Positions 26,974 to 35,946 are shown, counted from the first letter of the stretch. The stretch is 64,000 bases of DNA from an uncultured Caulobacter sp. (GCA_913776195.1 CAJYMH010000007.1:62001-126000), one strand, 5' to 3'. The notes: generated by a model not told the origin, from the sequence alone. Program-made: numbers and translations.

Positions 26974-27942
26974 TTAGGCTTCTTCAGCTTCCGGCGCGGC
27001 GGCCGGGGCTTCGCCTTCGCCGCCTTCAAAGCTGCGCGGGGCGCGGCGGCGGCGGGGTTTCTTGACCTCACCCTCGGCGGCTTCCGGGGCCGGCGCCGAG
27101 GCGCGGCTGAGGAAGGCGGGGGCGTGGCTGACGGCGCCGTCCTGGCCGCGCAGTTGCGGCGAGGTCTCGACGGCTTCGGAGGTCAGCGGCGTGGCCTGGG
27201 GTTCGACGACGGCCAGCGGGTCACGCTGTTCGCGGTCGTTGCGGTCCTGGCGCTCGCCACGTTCGCCGCGTTCACGGTCGAAGCGCTCGCGGCGGCCCTC
27301 ACGCTCGCCGCGCGGCTCACGGGCTTCGCGGGGCTCGCGATCCTGACGCGGTTCGCGATCTTGGCGGGGCTCGCGGTCCTGACGGTCGCGATTCTCCTGG
27401 CGATCGCCGCGGTCGTCGCGGTCGCGCCAGCGGTCGCGACGGCCGCCTTCGCGGTCGCCACGATCACGATCGCGGTCACGGTTTTCGTTGCGGTCGCGGT
27501 TATCGCGGTCGCGGAAGCGGGGGCGCTCTTCGCGCTGGCCGCCTTCACCCTCGCCGCCCTCGGCGGTTTCGCCTTCCGCCTGGGCGGGGGCTTCGGGCTG
27601 TTCTTCCGGCTCGGCCTCGAAGTCGATGTCGTAGCCGGAGCCGAACTGCTCCTTGCCGACGATCTCGGAGACCGGGCGGTTCGGCTGAACCGCGCGGATG
27701 ACGCGGAAATAGTGCTCCGCGTGCTGCAGGTAGTTTTCGGCTAGGACGCGGTCGCCTGCGGAGGCGGCGTCACGGGCCAGTTGCTGGTACTTTTCGAAGA
27801 CGCTCTGGGCGGCGCCGCGCACCTTCACGCCGTCGGGACCGTTCGAATCGAAGGCCCGGTTGGCGTTGTGCTGCGGCTTTCCACCACCACCGCCGCCGCG
27901 ATTGCGGCCGCGTTGACGCTTCATACCCTTGAAATCTCTCAT
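26974..27942 (-). CDS. DUF4167-domain protein with long Arg-Asp-rich tail
   Basis: Protein of 322 residues. The N-terminal DUF4167 block begins with basic, Gly-rich residues (KRQRGRNRGGGGGG) and continues with NRAFDSNGPDGVKVRGAA and YFRVIRAVQPNRP up to about residue 90. Then comes an acidic segment and about 100 residues made largely of Arg-Asp and Arg-Glu pairs, followed by an Ala/Pro-rich end with KKPRRRRAPR. The composition suggests an RNA-associated protein, which fits its usual place next to prmC in alphaproteobacteria. Function is unknown. The start could be the ATG at 27942 or 27924, both with plausible ribosome binding sites. Confidence 0.85.
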   Translation of the reverse strand: MRDFKGMKRQRGRNRGGGGGGKPQHNANRAFDSNGPDGVKVRGAAQSVFEKYQQLARDAASAGDRVLAENYLQHAEHYFRVIRAVQPNRPVSEIVGKEQFGSGYDIDFEAEPEEQPEAPAQAEGETAEGGEGEGGQREERPRFRDRDNRDRNENRDRDRDRGDREGGRRDRWRDRDDRGDRQENRDRQDREPRQDREPRQDREPREAREPRGEREGRRERFDRERGERGERQDRNDREQRDPLAVVEPQATPLTSEAVETSPQLRGQDGAVSHAPAFLSRASAPAPEAAEGEVKKPRRRRAPRSFEGGEGEAPAAAPEAEEA

Positions 27943-28195
27943 CTTGCCTTGAACCTGTCCGCCGTCGGACGCCTCTGCGTCGCCGTACGGCTGTGGTGCT
28001 CTTGAGCCGGTTTGGACTTGTCGGTCCTAGTCGAGATCGAAGACGCTGGTTTCCTTAAAATCTCAACCGCCCCAGCGCGCTATCGGGTGATGAATCCGCG
28101 CGCGCTTGCCGGAGGCGTTCGCATCGCCGTTCTGACGAATGCTGTTTCCGACGCCGACGATTTGGTTGAGACCAACCTGATGTAACGTCTCGTCC

Positions 28196-29059
28196 TTAAG
28201 TTTCCAAGGGCTTTTTCAAGCCGGTCACCACACGGTCGCGATCGGACAGATCCTTGATCGTCCAGACCTCCAGGCCGCCGGCCGCCTCGAACAGGGCCTC
28301 CACGTCCTTGGACTGGGTATGGCCGATCTCAACGGCGAAAAGGCCTCCCGGCTTCAGGACCCGCAGAATCTCGGGCGCCAGGATGCGATAGGGATCGAGG
28401 CCGTCGGCCCCGCCGTCCAGGGCCAGGCGCGGCTCATGGTCGCGGACTTCCGGCTCCAGCATCTCGATCTCGTCGGTGGCGATGTAGGGCGGGTTTGAGA
28501 CGACGATGTCGAAATTCTCGTCCGCCAGACCGCCGGTCCAGTCGCCGCGCAGCAGGGCGACCTGCTGGTTGAGGTCCAGATTGGCGGCGTTCTCGCGCGC
28601 CACGGCCAGGGCTTCGCTTGAGATGTCGATTCCCAAACCCTTCGCCGCCGGACGCTCGGCCAGGATCGATAGGATGATGGCGCCGGAGCCGACGCCGAGG
28701 TCCAGGAGGTTGAAGGCCTGGTGCTCGGTGGTGCGCTTCAGGACCAGATCGACGATGACCTCGGTGTCCGGGCGCGGGGTGAGCACCTGGTTGTTCACCG
28801 ACAGCATGACCTTCCAGAAGCCCTTGCGGCCCAGGATGTGGGCGACCGGCTCGCGGCGCAGGCGGCGTTCCACATAGCCGTCCAGGGTGGCGACCTGCTC
28901 GGCGGTCAGCTCACGATACGGGTCGGTGACGATGTCCATGCGGCTGGCGTCGGCGGCGGCCTCCAGCAGGAGACGGGCGTCGATAACGGGGCTGTCGATG
29001 CCGCCTTCGGTGAGGCGGTTGCGGGCGGCCGTCCAGGCTTTGACGAGGGTCTGGGTCAT
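28196..29059 (-). CDS. prmC: Release factor glutamine methyltransferase PrmC
   Basis: Methylates the GGQ glutamine of release factors RF1 and RF2. From the ATG at 29059 it has 287 residues; a TTG at 29068 is a less likely alternative. The N-terminal helical domain (RMDIVTDPYRELT) is followed by the SAM-binding motif DLGVGSGAIILS and the catalytic NPPY (VSNPPYIATDE, near residue 190). A conserved RPDTEV segment is present. It normally follows prfA directly, but here prfA lies 3.8 kb upstream on the same strand with five genes in between. Confidence 0.95.
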   Translation of the reverse strand: MTQTLVKAWTAARNRLTEGGIDSPVIDARLLLEAAADASRMDIVTDPYRELTAEQVATLDGYVERRLRREPVAHILGRKGFWKVMLSVNNQVLTPRPDTEVIVDLVLKRTTEHQAFNLLDLGVGSGAIILSILAERPAAKGLGIDISSEALAVARENAANLDLNQQVALLRGDWTGGLADENFDIVVSNPPYIATDEIEMLEPEVRDHEPRLALDGGADGLDPYRILAPEILRVLKPGGLFAVEIGHTQSKDVEALFEAAGGLEVWTIKDLSDRDRVVTGLKKPLET

Positions 29060-29100
29060 GGCGCTCAAATGCGCCGCCGAAGCGAAGGACGCAAGCCAAA

Positions 29101-29124
29101 CCCCGCCCGCTTTCGCGGACGGGG
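29101..29124 (-). terminator. Terminator downstream of ohr
   Basis: CCCCGCCCGC and GCGGACGGGG pair in a 10-bp stem (one G-T type mismatch) around a TTTC loop. On the minus strand it follows the ohr stop and is followed by TTTGG, so it most likely ends the ohr transcript before prmC. Confidence 0.7.
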
Positions 29125-29151
29125 TCGGTGGTCTCGGACGGGGCGTTCGGC

Positions 29152-29574
29152 TCAGCCGATGCTGAGGCGGACGTCCAGGCTGCCCTTCGTAGCGTGGGAG
29201 TACGGGCAGACGATGTGGGCCGCGTCGACCAGGGCCTTGGCGGTGTCGGCGTCGACGCCCGGCAGGGTGATCTTCAGCGCCACGTCCAGGCCGAAGCCCT
29301 GACCATCGTCTCGCGGGCCGATGCCGACCGTGGCGGCCACGGTGCTGTCGTCGGCGATCTTCACCTTCTTCTGGCTGGCCACGAACTTCAGGGCGCCCAG
29401 GAAGCAGGCGGCGTAGCCGGCGGCGAACAGCTGCTCGGGGTTGGCGCCTTCGCCGCCCGGGCCGCCCAGCTCCTTAGGGGTGACCAGGCTGACCGACAGG
29501 GCGCCGTCGGTGGTGGCGGCGGAGCCGGTGCGGCCGCCGGTGGCGACGGCTTCGGTACGGTACAGGACGTTCAT
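29152..29574 (-). CDS. ohr: Organic hydroperoxide resistance peroxidase Ohr
   Basis: Thiol peroxidase that reduces organic and lipid hydroperoxides using lipoylated proteins as electron donors. The 140-residue protein has both catalytic cysteines, C57 in AAGYAACFLGAL and C123 in AHIVCPYSHATKG, and the typical start MNVLYRTEAVATGGRTG. The ATG at 29574 is chosen by comparison with the family; the longer open frame upstream runs through the operator. It is divergent from ohrR, as in many bacteria. Confidence 0.95.
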   Translation of the reverse strand: MNVLYRTEAVATGGRTGSAATTDGALSVSLVTPKELGGPGGEGANPEQLFAAGYAACFLGALKFVASQKKVKIADDSTVAATVGIGPRDDGQGFGLDVALKITLPGVDADTAKALVDAAHIVCPYSHATKGSLDVRLSIG

Positions 29575-29631
29575 GGCGGTCTCCTTGTCGAGGGCGGCGG
29601 AGCGTAATGCTTCGTCTTTGCTCTCGATTAA

Positions 29632-29643
29632 ATCGTGCACGAT
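29632..29643. promoter_or_regulatory. OhrR operator candidate 1
   Basis: Perfect 12-bp palindrome ATCGTGCACGAT, flanked by AT-rich sequence, 58 bases upstream of ohr. Its GTGCAC core is repeated at 29692-29697, nearer to ohrR. The position between divergent ohr and ohrR genes makes it the likely OhrR binding site. Confidence 0.6.
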
Positions 29644-29688
29644 ATAAATGCTTTTCTGTGCCCAACCGCAAGGGGGAGGGGCGAATAT

Positions 29689-29700
29689 TTTGTGCACGAC
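29689..29700. promoter_or_regulatory. OhrR operator candidate 2
   Basis: TTTGTGCACGAC, an imperfect copy of the first palindrome with the same GTGCACGA core, 24 bases before the ohrR start codon. It would allow OhrR to control its own gene. Confidence 0.5.
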
Positions 29701-29723
29701 CTTTTCGGGCCTATATTAGCCGC

Positions 29724-30173
29724 ATGAGCCAGACGCCCGACCTTCTGCGCCTCGACGACCAGCTTTGCTTCGCGCTGTACTCGACGGTCCACGCCCTGAA
29801 CCGGGCGTACAAGCCGCTGCTGGAGCCGCTGGGCCTGACCTATCCGCAGTACCTGGTGCTGCTGGTGCTATGGGAGGACGGATCGCAGACTGTGGGGGGC
29901 ATCGGCGAGCGGGTAGGGCTGGAGTCCAGCACGCTTACGCCGCTGCTGAAGCGCATGGAGGCTGCGGGCCTGATCGCGCGTACGCGAAGCCCGGAGGACG
30001 AGCGGGTGGTGCGGATCACCCTGACCAAGACGGGCAAGGCGCTGAAGGAAAAGGCCAAGGCCGTGCCGCCGTCCCTGCTCTGCGCCATGGGCGGGGACCT
30101 CGATACCGTGGTGAAGCTGCGCGGCGAGGTGGCCAAGCTGCGGGCGCAGTTGGAGGCGGCGAACGCTCAATAG
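29724..30173 (+). CDS. ohrR: MarR-family peroxide-sensing repressor OhrR
   Basis: Winged-helix repressor of 149 residues that releases ohr when a conserved N-terminal cysteine is oxidised by organic peroxides. That cysteine is C15 in LDDQLCFALYST, exactly where OhrR proteins have it. The DNA-binding region is ESSTLTPLLKRMEAAGLI and the wing RSPEDERVVRITLT. The start is the ATG at 29724 (MSQTPDLL). Additional cysteine C114 or so, near the end (LLCAMGG), could act as the resolving thiol, an inference. Convergent with the MOSC gene across a palindromic repeat. Confidence 0.95.
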   Translation: MSQTPDLLRLDDQLCFALYSTVHALNRAYKPLLEPLGLTYPQYLVLLVLWEDGSQTVGGIGERVGLESSTLTPLLKRMEAAGLIARTRSPEDERVVRITLTKTGKALKEKAKAVPPSLLCAMGGDLDTVVKLRGEVAKLRAQLEAANAQ

Positions 30174-30176
30174 TTT

Positions 30177-30265
30177 CCGCTCATCCCGGCGAAGGCCGGG
30201 ACCCAGGTGAAACCCTGCTGAGGTTCTGGATGAATCTGGGCCTCGGCCTTCGCCGGGGTGAGCGG
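30177..30265. repeat. Intergenic palindromic repeat, copy 2
   Basis: An 89-bp element with the same outer inverted arms as the one at 19481-19567 and the inner segment reversed (CAGGTGAAACCCTGCTGAGG, then TGGATGAATCTGGG). It too lies between convergent genes, ending one base before the MOSC stop codon. Confidence 0.85.
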
Positions 30266-30266
30266 G

Positions 30267-31025
30267 TTATATGAGAACGACCTCATCCCCCTCGACCACC
30301 CGTCCGTCCTCAAGCACTCGGACATAAAGCCCGCACAGCATGTGCTCGTAGGTGTCGAACAGGGCCTTCACCAGGTCGATGTCACGCTCTGCGGTGGTCG
30401 GGTTCACGTGGGTAGCGGCGCAGCGGACGATGGGTTTGATGCCCTGCACCGTCGCGCCGCCCAAGGTGAGCAAGCGGTCGCTCCAGTCGTTCTCGACCCA
30501 GGGTTCCCAGCCCTCGACATAGACATTGGCGCGGAAGCGCAGGGGATCGACGGGCTTGCCGATCCTGGCCGCCAGGTCACGGACGCTGGCCAGGTTGATG
30601 ATCGAGACGAAGCCGGATTTGCTGTCCATGAACCTGTGCAGGCCGGGTCCTTCCAGAACCCGCAGCGGCCCCCGGATATCGTCCTTCAGCAGGGCGGCCA
30701 GCCAGGCGGCGAAGGCCTCGCGGCCAGCGGCGTCCGAAAGACGGCCCTCGAAATCCGGCGCGCCGTCGGCTCCGGCCCGCAGGGTGGCGCTCGCCTCGTC
30801 GTAGGCGGTGCGGGCGTTGGCCACGGCGGGAATCTTGGCCAGCACCGTGAATTTCATCTTCGACAGGTGTTGCGGCGCGGCGGGATCGAAGCCGCTGGGG
30901 CCGTCCTCCACCGCAAAGAGGCGGTCGCAGGGGAAGGGCTCGCCTGCCCGCAAGGTCACGTCCTTCAGCCGCTCCGGCGTGAAGCCTTTGACGGGGTGCC
31001 GATATAGCGACGTGATGCGAGCCAT
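30267..31025 (-). CDS. MOSC-domain protein (YcbX/mARC-like)
   Basis: Molybdenum-cofactor-binding type protein of 252 residues. The N-terminal beta-barrel begins RITSLYRHPVKGFTPE, the standard opening of MOSC_N domains. The MOSC core contains LRFRANVYVEGWEPWVEND and the VRCAATHVNPTTAERD segment with the cysteine expected to ligate molybdenum. Members of this group reduce N-hydroxylated compounds; the exact substrate is unknown. The start at 31025 (MARITSLYRHP) fits the family better than the in-frame codon 12 residues upstream. Confidence 0.88.
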   Translation of the reverse strand: MARITSLYRHPVKGFTPERLKDVTLRAGEPFPCDRLFAVEDGPSGFDPAAPQHLSKMKFTVLAKIPAVANARTAYDEASATLRAGADGAPDFEGRLSDAAGREAFAAWLAALLKDDIRGPLRVLEGPGLHRFMDSKSGFVSIINLASVRDLAARIGKPVDPLRFRANVYVEGWEPWVENDWSDRLLTLGGATVQGIKPIVRCAATHVNPTTAERDIDLVKALFDTYEHMLCGLYVRVLEDGRVVEGDEVVLI

Positions 31026-31106
31026 GCGGCGGTCCCTGCGCTTTCCGGCGACGAGTCGCAAGGGGAACGGCGAGGCTTGGCGGGTGTTTGACCTGCGGGA
31101 GGCTCC

Positions 31107-32285
31107 ATGGACCGAAAGCGCGTCGCCAACCTGATCCCTTGGGCGGGGCTACTGGCCGCGGCGATCCTGTGGCCGCGCGGGGGAAAGCCCGCCGCTGGCG
31201 CGGAGCCCGTCCCCGGCCTGAGCGAGCAACGGGTGCTGCCGCCGCACGATTTCGACATCCAGGAACCGCGTCGCGGACGGGCGGCGATGCGGCCGCACCA
31301 TATTCCCCTGCTGGGTTGGCGCGACATCCTGTGGCGCACGATCATGGAGATCAACGCCGACGGCCTGCCGGCCGTGGCGGGCGGGGTGACCTTCTACGCC
31401 CTGCTGGCGATCTTTCCCGCCATCGGCGTGTTCGTGTCGGTCTATGGCCTGTTCGCCGACGTGGCGACGGTTCAGAAGCAACTGCAGGATATGTCCGTGA
31501 TCTTCCCGGCCAGCGTGGTCCAGATCGTCGGCGAGCAGATGCTGCGACTGGCCAGCCAACAGCAGGAGAAGCTGGGCGTTGCACTGTTGATCAGCCTGCT
31601 GCTGTCGGCGTGGAGCGCCAACGCCGGGATGCGGGCCCTCTTCAACGGCCTGAACGTCGCCTATGACGAGGTGGAGAGGCGCAACTTCGCCGTGGTCAGC
31701 CTGATGAGCTACGGCTTCACCGTGGCCGCGCTGGGCGTGCTGGTGCTGGCGACGGCGGTGCTGGTGGCCGCGCCGCTGGCGCTGGAGTGGGTCGGCGTCA
31801 GCCGGGCGGAGCTTTGGTGGATTCCTCTACGCTGGGTGGCGGTGGCGGCGCTCGCGGCCTTCGCCTTTGCGGTGCTTTACCGATACGCGCCGTGCCGGGC
31901 GCGGGCGCGGTGGCGGTGGGTGGTGATCGGAGCGGCCTTCGCGGCCATGTTCTGGCTGGCGGGATCGCTGGGCTTTTCCTGGTACGTCAACACCATGGCC
32001 CACTACGACGCAACCTACGGCCCGCTAGGGGCGGTGATCGCCTTCATGGTCTGGGTGTGGTTCTCGGTGATGGCGATCCTGCTAGGCGCCGAACTGAACG
32101 CCGAGATCGAGCACCAGACCGCCATCGACTCCACCACCGGGCCAGAGCGTCCCATGGGGGAGCGCGGCGCGGCCATGGCCGATTCGGTGGGCCTGGCCTT
32201 CCATCCCCTGGCGTCCCTGAAGAAGGAGGCGCAGCGCGCGCGCCGCATCGCCGGCGGGGCCTGGACGCGGGTGCGTGGGCGATAG
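31107..32285 (+). CDS. YihY/BrkB-family inner-membrane protein
   Basis: Protein of 392 residues with an N-terminal hydrophilic region, then the core of six membrane spans found in YihY/BrkB proteins: GVTFYALLAIFPAIGVFVSVYGLFAD near residue 92, and FMVWVWFSVMAILLGAELNAEIEHQ near 325, the standard end of the domain. The family was once called ribonuclease BN in error; its real function is not known, and a transport role has been proposed. The C-terminal tail is basic. It is followed 39 bases later by a GNAT gene on the same strand. Confidence 0.9.
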   Translation: MDRKRVANLIPWAGLLAAAILWPRGGKPAAGAEPVPGLSEQRVLPPHDFDIQEPRRGRAAMRPHHIPLLGWRDILWRTIMEINADGLPAVAGGVTFYALLAIFPAIGVFVSVYGLFADVATVQKQLQDMSVIFPASVVQIVGEQMLRLASQQQEKLGVALLISLLLSAWSANAGMRALFNGLNVAYDEVERRNFAVVSLMSYGFTVAALGVLVLATAVLVAAPLALEWVGVSRAELWWIPLRWVAVAALAAFAFAVLYRYAPCRARARWRWVVIGAAFAAMFWLAGSLGFSWYVNTMAHYDATYGPLGAVIAFMVWVWFSVMAILLGAELNAEIEHQTAIDSTTGPERPMGERGAAMADSVGLAFHPLASLKKEAQRARRIAGGAWTRVRGR

Positions 32286-32323
32286 GCTTGGCTTGTCGCC
32301 CGAGGCGTGGCTAGGTCCGCGCC

Positions 32324-32842
32324 ATGTTCATCTCGCCCGCTTGCGAAGCCGATCTCGACGAGGTCGTGGTCCTGGTCAATTCCGCCTATCGCGGCAAGTC
32401 CGAGGGCTGGACGACCGAGGACGACTATATCGGCGGGCAACGCACGGACGGGATGATCCTGAGGGCTGATCTGACGGCCAATCCGAACGCTGTGCTGCTG
32501 CTTCTGCGCGATGAGGCGGGCGGACCAATCCTGGGCACGGTGTGGCTGGAGCCGGCGGGCGACGCCGCCTGGTACCTGGGCATGTTCACCGTCCGCCCGG
32601 ACTTGCAGGCGCGACAGCTCGGGCGTGGCTTTCTGGAGCGGGCGGAAGTCTATGTCCGCGAGCGGGGAGCGAGGCGCATGCGCATGACGGTGGTCAATGT
32701 CCGCGACACCCTAATCGCCTGGTACCAGCGACGCGGCTACGCCCTGACTGGAGAGACGCAGCCCTTCCCCTATGGCGACGCGCGGTTCGGCGAGCCGAAG
32801 CGGGACGATCTGTTCTTCGTGGTGATGGAGAAGGCGCTCTAG
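32324..32842 (+). CDS. GNAT-family N-acetyltransferase
   Basis: Acetyl-CoA-dependent acetyltransferase of 172 residues. The acetyl-CoA pyrophosphate loop (Q/RxxGxG/A) is seen as [14 protein letters not shown] after a beta-strand with GMFTVRPD. The terminal part ([18 protein letters not shown]) is the typical GNAT beta-bulge and C-terminal region. The substrate is unknown. Its last codons overlap the prfA stop by four bases, tail to tail. It probably shares a transcript with the YihY-like gene. Confidence 0.88.
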   Translation: MFISPACEADLDEVVVLVNSAYRGKSEGWTTEDDYIGGQRTDGMILRADLTANPNAVLLLLRDEAGGPILGTVWLEPAGDAAWYLGMFTVRPDLQARQLGRGFLERAEVYVRERGARRMRMTVVNVRDTLIAWYQRRGYALTGETQPFPYGDARFGEPKRDDLFFVVMEKAL

Positions 32843-33912
32843 AAGCTGTCTTCCAGCGACGCCAGACGGGCCGCCTGATCCTCGGCGATCAGCGGCTTGA
32901 TGATGTCGTCGAGCGCGTCGCCCTCGATCACCCGCGCCAGATTGTAGAGCGTCAGGTTGATGCGGTGGTCGGTCACCCGGCCTTGCGGGAAGTTGTAGGT
33001 GCGGATGCGCTCGGAGCGGTCGCCGCTGCCGACCTGGCTCTTGCGGGCGTCGGAGCGGGCTGTGTCCAGGGCCTCGCGCTGCATGTCGTACAGCTTGGCC
33101 TTGAGGTTCTTCATCGCGCGGGCGCGGTTCTGGTGCTGCGACTTTTCCGAGGAGGTCACCACCACGCCGGTGGGCAGGTGGGTGATGCGCACGGCCGAGT
33201 CGGTCTTGTTGACGTGCTGACCGCCGGCGCCGGACGAGCGGTAGGTGTCGATCCGCAGGTCGCTTTCATTGATCTCGATCTCGACGTCCTCGGCCTCGGG
33301 CAGGACTGCGACCGTGGCGGCCGAGGTATGGATGCGGCCTTGCGCTTCGGTGGCGGGCACGCGCTGCACGCGGTGGACGCCGCTTTCGAACTTCCAGCGA
33401 CCGAACACGCCGTCGCCGGTGACCGAGGCGATGATTTCCTTATAGCCGCCCATTTCGCCTTCGGAGACGCTGTCGATCTCCACTCGCCAACCCTGCAGCG
33501 AGGCGTAGCGCTGGTACATGCGGAAAAGATCGCCCGCGAACAGGGCCGCCTCGTCGCCGCCGGTGCCGGCCCGCACTTCGAGGATGGCCGAGGCGTTCTC
33601 GTCCTTGTCCTTGGGGGCCAGCATCAGGGCGAGATCGCGCTGCATGTCCGGCAGGCGCGCGTCCAGAGCGTCCAGCTCGTCGCGGGCGAGGGCGGCCATG
33701 TCGGCGTCGCCTGACTTCAGCATCTCTTCCAGGTCGGCGCGCTCGGCCTCGGTCTTGGCCAGGGCCTCGACCGCCTCGGCCACGGGCTTCAGCTCGGCGT
33801 GCTCCTTGGAGAGCTTGACGATCTCGCCGCCATCCGTGGCCGCGCCCATGCGGGCTTCGACTTCGCGGAAGCGGTCAAGGACCTGATCGAGACGGGCTTG
33901 GGGCAGACGCAA
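32839..33912 (-). CDS. prfA: Peptide chain release factor 1
   Basis: Terminates translation at UAA and UAG. The GGQ loop that triggers peptidyl-tRNA hydrolysis is in [17 protein letters not shown], near residue 229, and the stop-codon-recognising P-A-T tripeptide is in [14 protein letters not shown], near residue 187. The 357 residues are the normal length for RF1. The GGQ glutamine is the target of PrmC, encoded 3.8 kb downstream. It lies between the second TonB-dependent receptor and the GNAT gene. Confidence 0.97.
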   Translation of the reverse strand: MRLPQARLDQVLDRFREVEARMGAATDGGEIVKLSKEHAELKPVAEAVEALAKTEAERADLEEMLKSGDADMAALARDELDALDARLPDMQRDLALMLAPKDKDENASAILEVRAGTGGDEAALFAGDLFRMYQRYASLQGWRVEIDSVSEGEMGGYKEIIASVTGDGVFGRWKFESGVHRVQRVPATEAQGRIHTSAATVAVLPEAEDVEIEINESDLRIDTYRSSGAGGQHVNKTDSAVRITHLPTGVVVTSSEKSQHQNRARAMKNLKAKLYDMQREALDTARSDARKSQVGSGDRSERIRTYNFPQGRVTDHRINLTLYNLARVIEGDALDDIIKPLIAEDQAARLASLEDSF

Positions 33913-34002
33913 GGTGACGGGCCTTCAAATTGGGCCTCGCGTCTTACTGCATCGCCCCCGCCGCCGCCACCTTGGCGTGACCGCCGTCAGAAGCTCCGCC
34001 CG

Positions 34003-35946
34003 TCAGAAGGTCTGGGTCAGCACGATGCGGAACCGCCGCTGGGTGGTGTAGTCGAGTGTCTCCGCAGCGTTCACGGTCAGCCCGTAGTCATTGAACAGGT
34101 TCAGCGCCTGCGCCCGAACGGTGGTGCGACCACCGGCCAGGGGCAGGCGATAGCGCAGGCCGGCGTTGACGGTGATGTCGCCCGCCAGCATCGGCTGTTC
34201 GCCCGTTGACGTCAGGGCCGAGCGGAACGGGCGCCTGCCGAAGTACTCCGCGCCGGCGTCGATGGAGAGGCCCGGCGCGGCGGGGATGGCGTAGCTGAAG
34301 TTGGCGACACCCTGAACCCGGGGCACGCCCACGGGACGGACGCCCATGAGCGAGCCCGGCTCCCGCGTGAGGCTGGGGTCGATATAGACCCCGCCCAGGA
34401 TGATGGAGAGGTTCCTGGTCGGCTTGCCCGATAGGGAGCCCTCAATCCCCCGATGCCGCACGTCGCCGATCAGTCGGTATTGGTTGGCGGGATCGACGCC
34501 GGCGAAAGGCTTGCGGGTGTCGAAGCCGGCGACGACCAGGCTAAGGCCGGGTGAGACGTCATAGCGCAGGCCCAACTCCCGCTGGGTGACGAGAATGGCG
34601 TTCAGCACCTGGTTGCGGTTGGTGGCGGAGGCGGGAGCCGTCCCGGCCTCCTCCAGGCCTCGGCTGTAGCCGCCGTACAGGTCCAATCCCCGACGGAGCG
34701 TGATCGCGCCGCCGAGGTTGTAGAGCAATGGAGCGGAGGCCGAGCTCTGCGCCAGGCCTTGGGCGGGCTGGAAGGTCTTCTCGTAGTCGCTGCGCAGCAG
34801 GCCAAGATTCAGGGTCGCGCGATCCTTCCAGCCGAGCCGGTAGGAGACGCCGAGCCCGGTCTGCTCGATACGGTCGCGCAGGGTGGGGCCGGCGCCGGAC
34901 AGGTCGATGGACGCGGCCTGAGGCGGCGCGGCACCGGTGTCCAGCGGACCTAGGTCGGCCACGCGGTCGCCGCCATAGCGGTTGCGCGACCAGCGGCTGC
35001 GAGCGGTGAAGGTGACGCGGTGCGCCAGACTGTCGGTCTGATGCGTCCAGGTCGCGCGAGCTTCGCCCGACCATGCGGTGAAGCGGCGGTCGCGGGAGGC
35101 GACGATCAGGTTGCGGGCGGCCATGCTGTCTTCATTCAGGCCCAGCAGGAGCTGGCTGTAGGAGCGGCCGGGGTCCTCCTGCGAGAAGACGCCGTTGACG
35201 CCGACCGTCCAGGCTTCGGACAGCGGGGTGTCGATCAGGACACCGGCGATGCGGCGCTGGCCTCGCTCCATCGCCCAATCCTGACCCAGGAAATCGCCGC
35301 GCCTCAGCTTCGGCCGGGCCTGCGGATCGGCGAAGGTGAAGCGCAGACGGCTGTTGCGTTCGTAGTCATACTCGCCGCCGAACAGACGCAGGCTTGCCGG
35401 ACCCACGGAGGCGCGGGTCGTGCCGCCCAGCAGCCAGGACTTGCCGTCCGAGCCGCCCTGATTGTCGTTCTTGTCGAAGACTAGACCCAAGCCGACCGAA
35501 GCGGAGAAGCGACCGTCCGCGGAGCGATGCTTCAGATGAGTGTCGAGATAGGGTTGGACGAACTCATCCAGGCCGCCGGTCATGAGGCTGGGCTCACCTC
35601 TTGCCGGATCGCGCAGGCGAAAGTCCACGACCCCAGACGGTCCCGGATAGTCCAGCGACAGGGTGTTCAGCCCGATGCGGACAGTGGTGGTGTCCACGAA
35701 GAAGTTGGAGACGCCGGAGCTTTTGACGAAGTAGGCGCCGTTGACGCGATAGTTGCCCGCCGCCTCAAGGTCGAAACCGCGTACCGAAGTAGTGTCGTAG
35801 ATACCGACCGCCTCGTCGCCGTTCGCGAAACCGAAGGCGTCGCCCGCCGCCGCAACGGGATCGGCGGTGGCCTGCGCCGATGCGACAGCCGGCGCCAGCA
35901 GGACGCAGCCGCCCGCCGTCAGAAGTCCTAGGAAGTTGGTGTTCAT
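34003..35946 (-). CDS. TonB-dependent receptor with short plug
   Basis: Outer-membrane receptor of 647 residues with a signal peptide (MNTNFLGLLTAGGCVLLAPAVASA). The plug region is unusually brief: it enters directly at SVRGFDLEAAGNYRVNGAYFV near residue 53 and reaches the barrel by about residue 115, so the usual first half with its TTVTA-type strand and conserved PG/NLPG segment is missing. No clear TonB box is seen. The barrel ends with a classic C-terminal beta-signal finishing in Phe (IVLTQTF). Many barrel strands are visible (LNLGLLRSDYEKTFQP). The ligand is unknown. It lies between ispG and prfA. Confidence 0.85.
   Translation of the reverse strand: MNTNFLGLLTAGGCVLLAPAVASAQATADPVAAAGDAFGFANGDEAVGIYDTTSVRGFDLEAAGNYRVNGAYFVKSSGVSNFFVDTTTVRIGLNTLSLDYPGPSGVVDFRLRDPARGEPSLMTGGLDEFVQPYLDTHLKHRSADGRFSASVGLGLVFDKNDNQGGSDGKSWLLGGTTRASVGPASLRLFGGEYDYERNSRLRFTFADPQARPKLRRGDFLGQDWAMERGQRRIAGVLIDTPLSEAWTVGVNGVFSQEDPGRSYSQLLLGLNEDSMAARNLIVASRDRRFTAWSGEARATWTHQTDSLAHRVTFTARSRWSRNRYGGDRVADLGPLDTGAAPPQAASIDLSGAGPTLRDRIEQTGLGVSYRLGWKDRATLNLGLLRSDYEKTFQPAQGLAQSSASAPLLYNLGGAITLRRGLDLYGGYSRGLEEAGTAPASATNRNQVLNAILVTQRELGLRYDVSPGLSLVVAGFDTRKPFAGVDPANQYRLIGDVRHRGIEGSLSGKPTRNLSIILGGVYIDPSLTREPGSLMGVRPVGVPRVQGVANFSYAIPAAPGLSIDAGAEYFGRRPFRSALTSTGEQPMLAGDITVNAGLRYRLPLAGGRTTVRAQALNLFNDYGLTVNAAETLDYTTQRRFRIVLTQTF

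Noticed and set aside
28090..28185. Small 31-codon ORF in the prmC-DUF4167 gap
   Set aside because: It has an ATG and a weak GGGTG upstream, but no recognisable sequence, and it is on the strand opposite to both neighbours. Not enough support.
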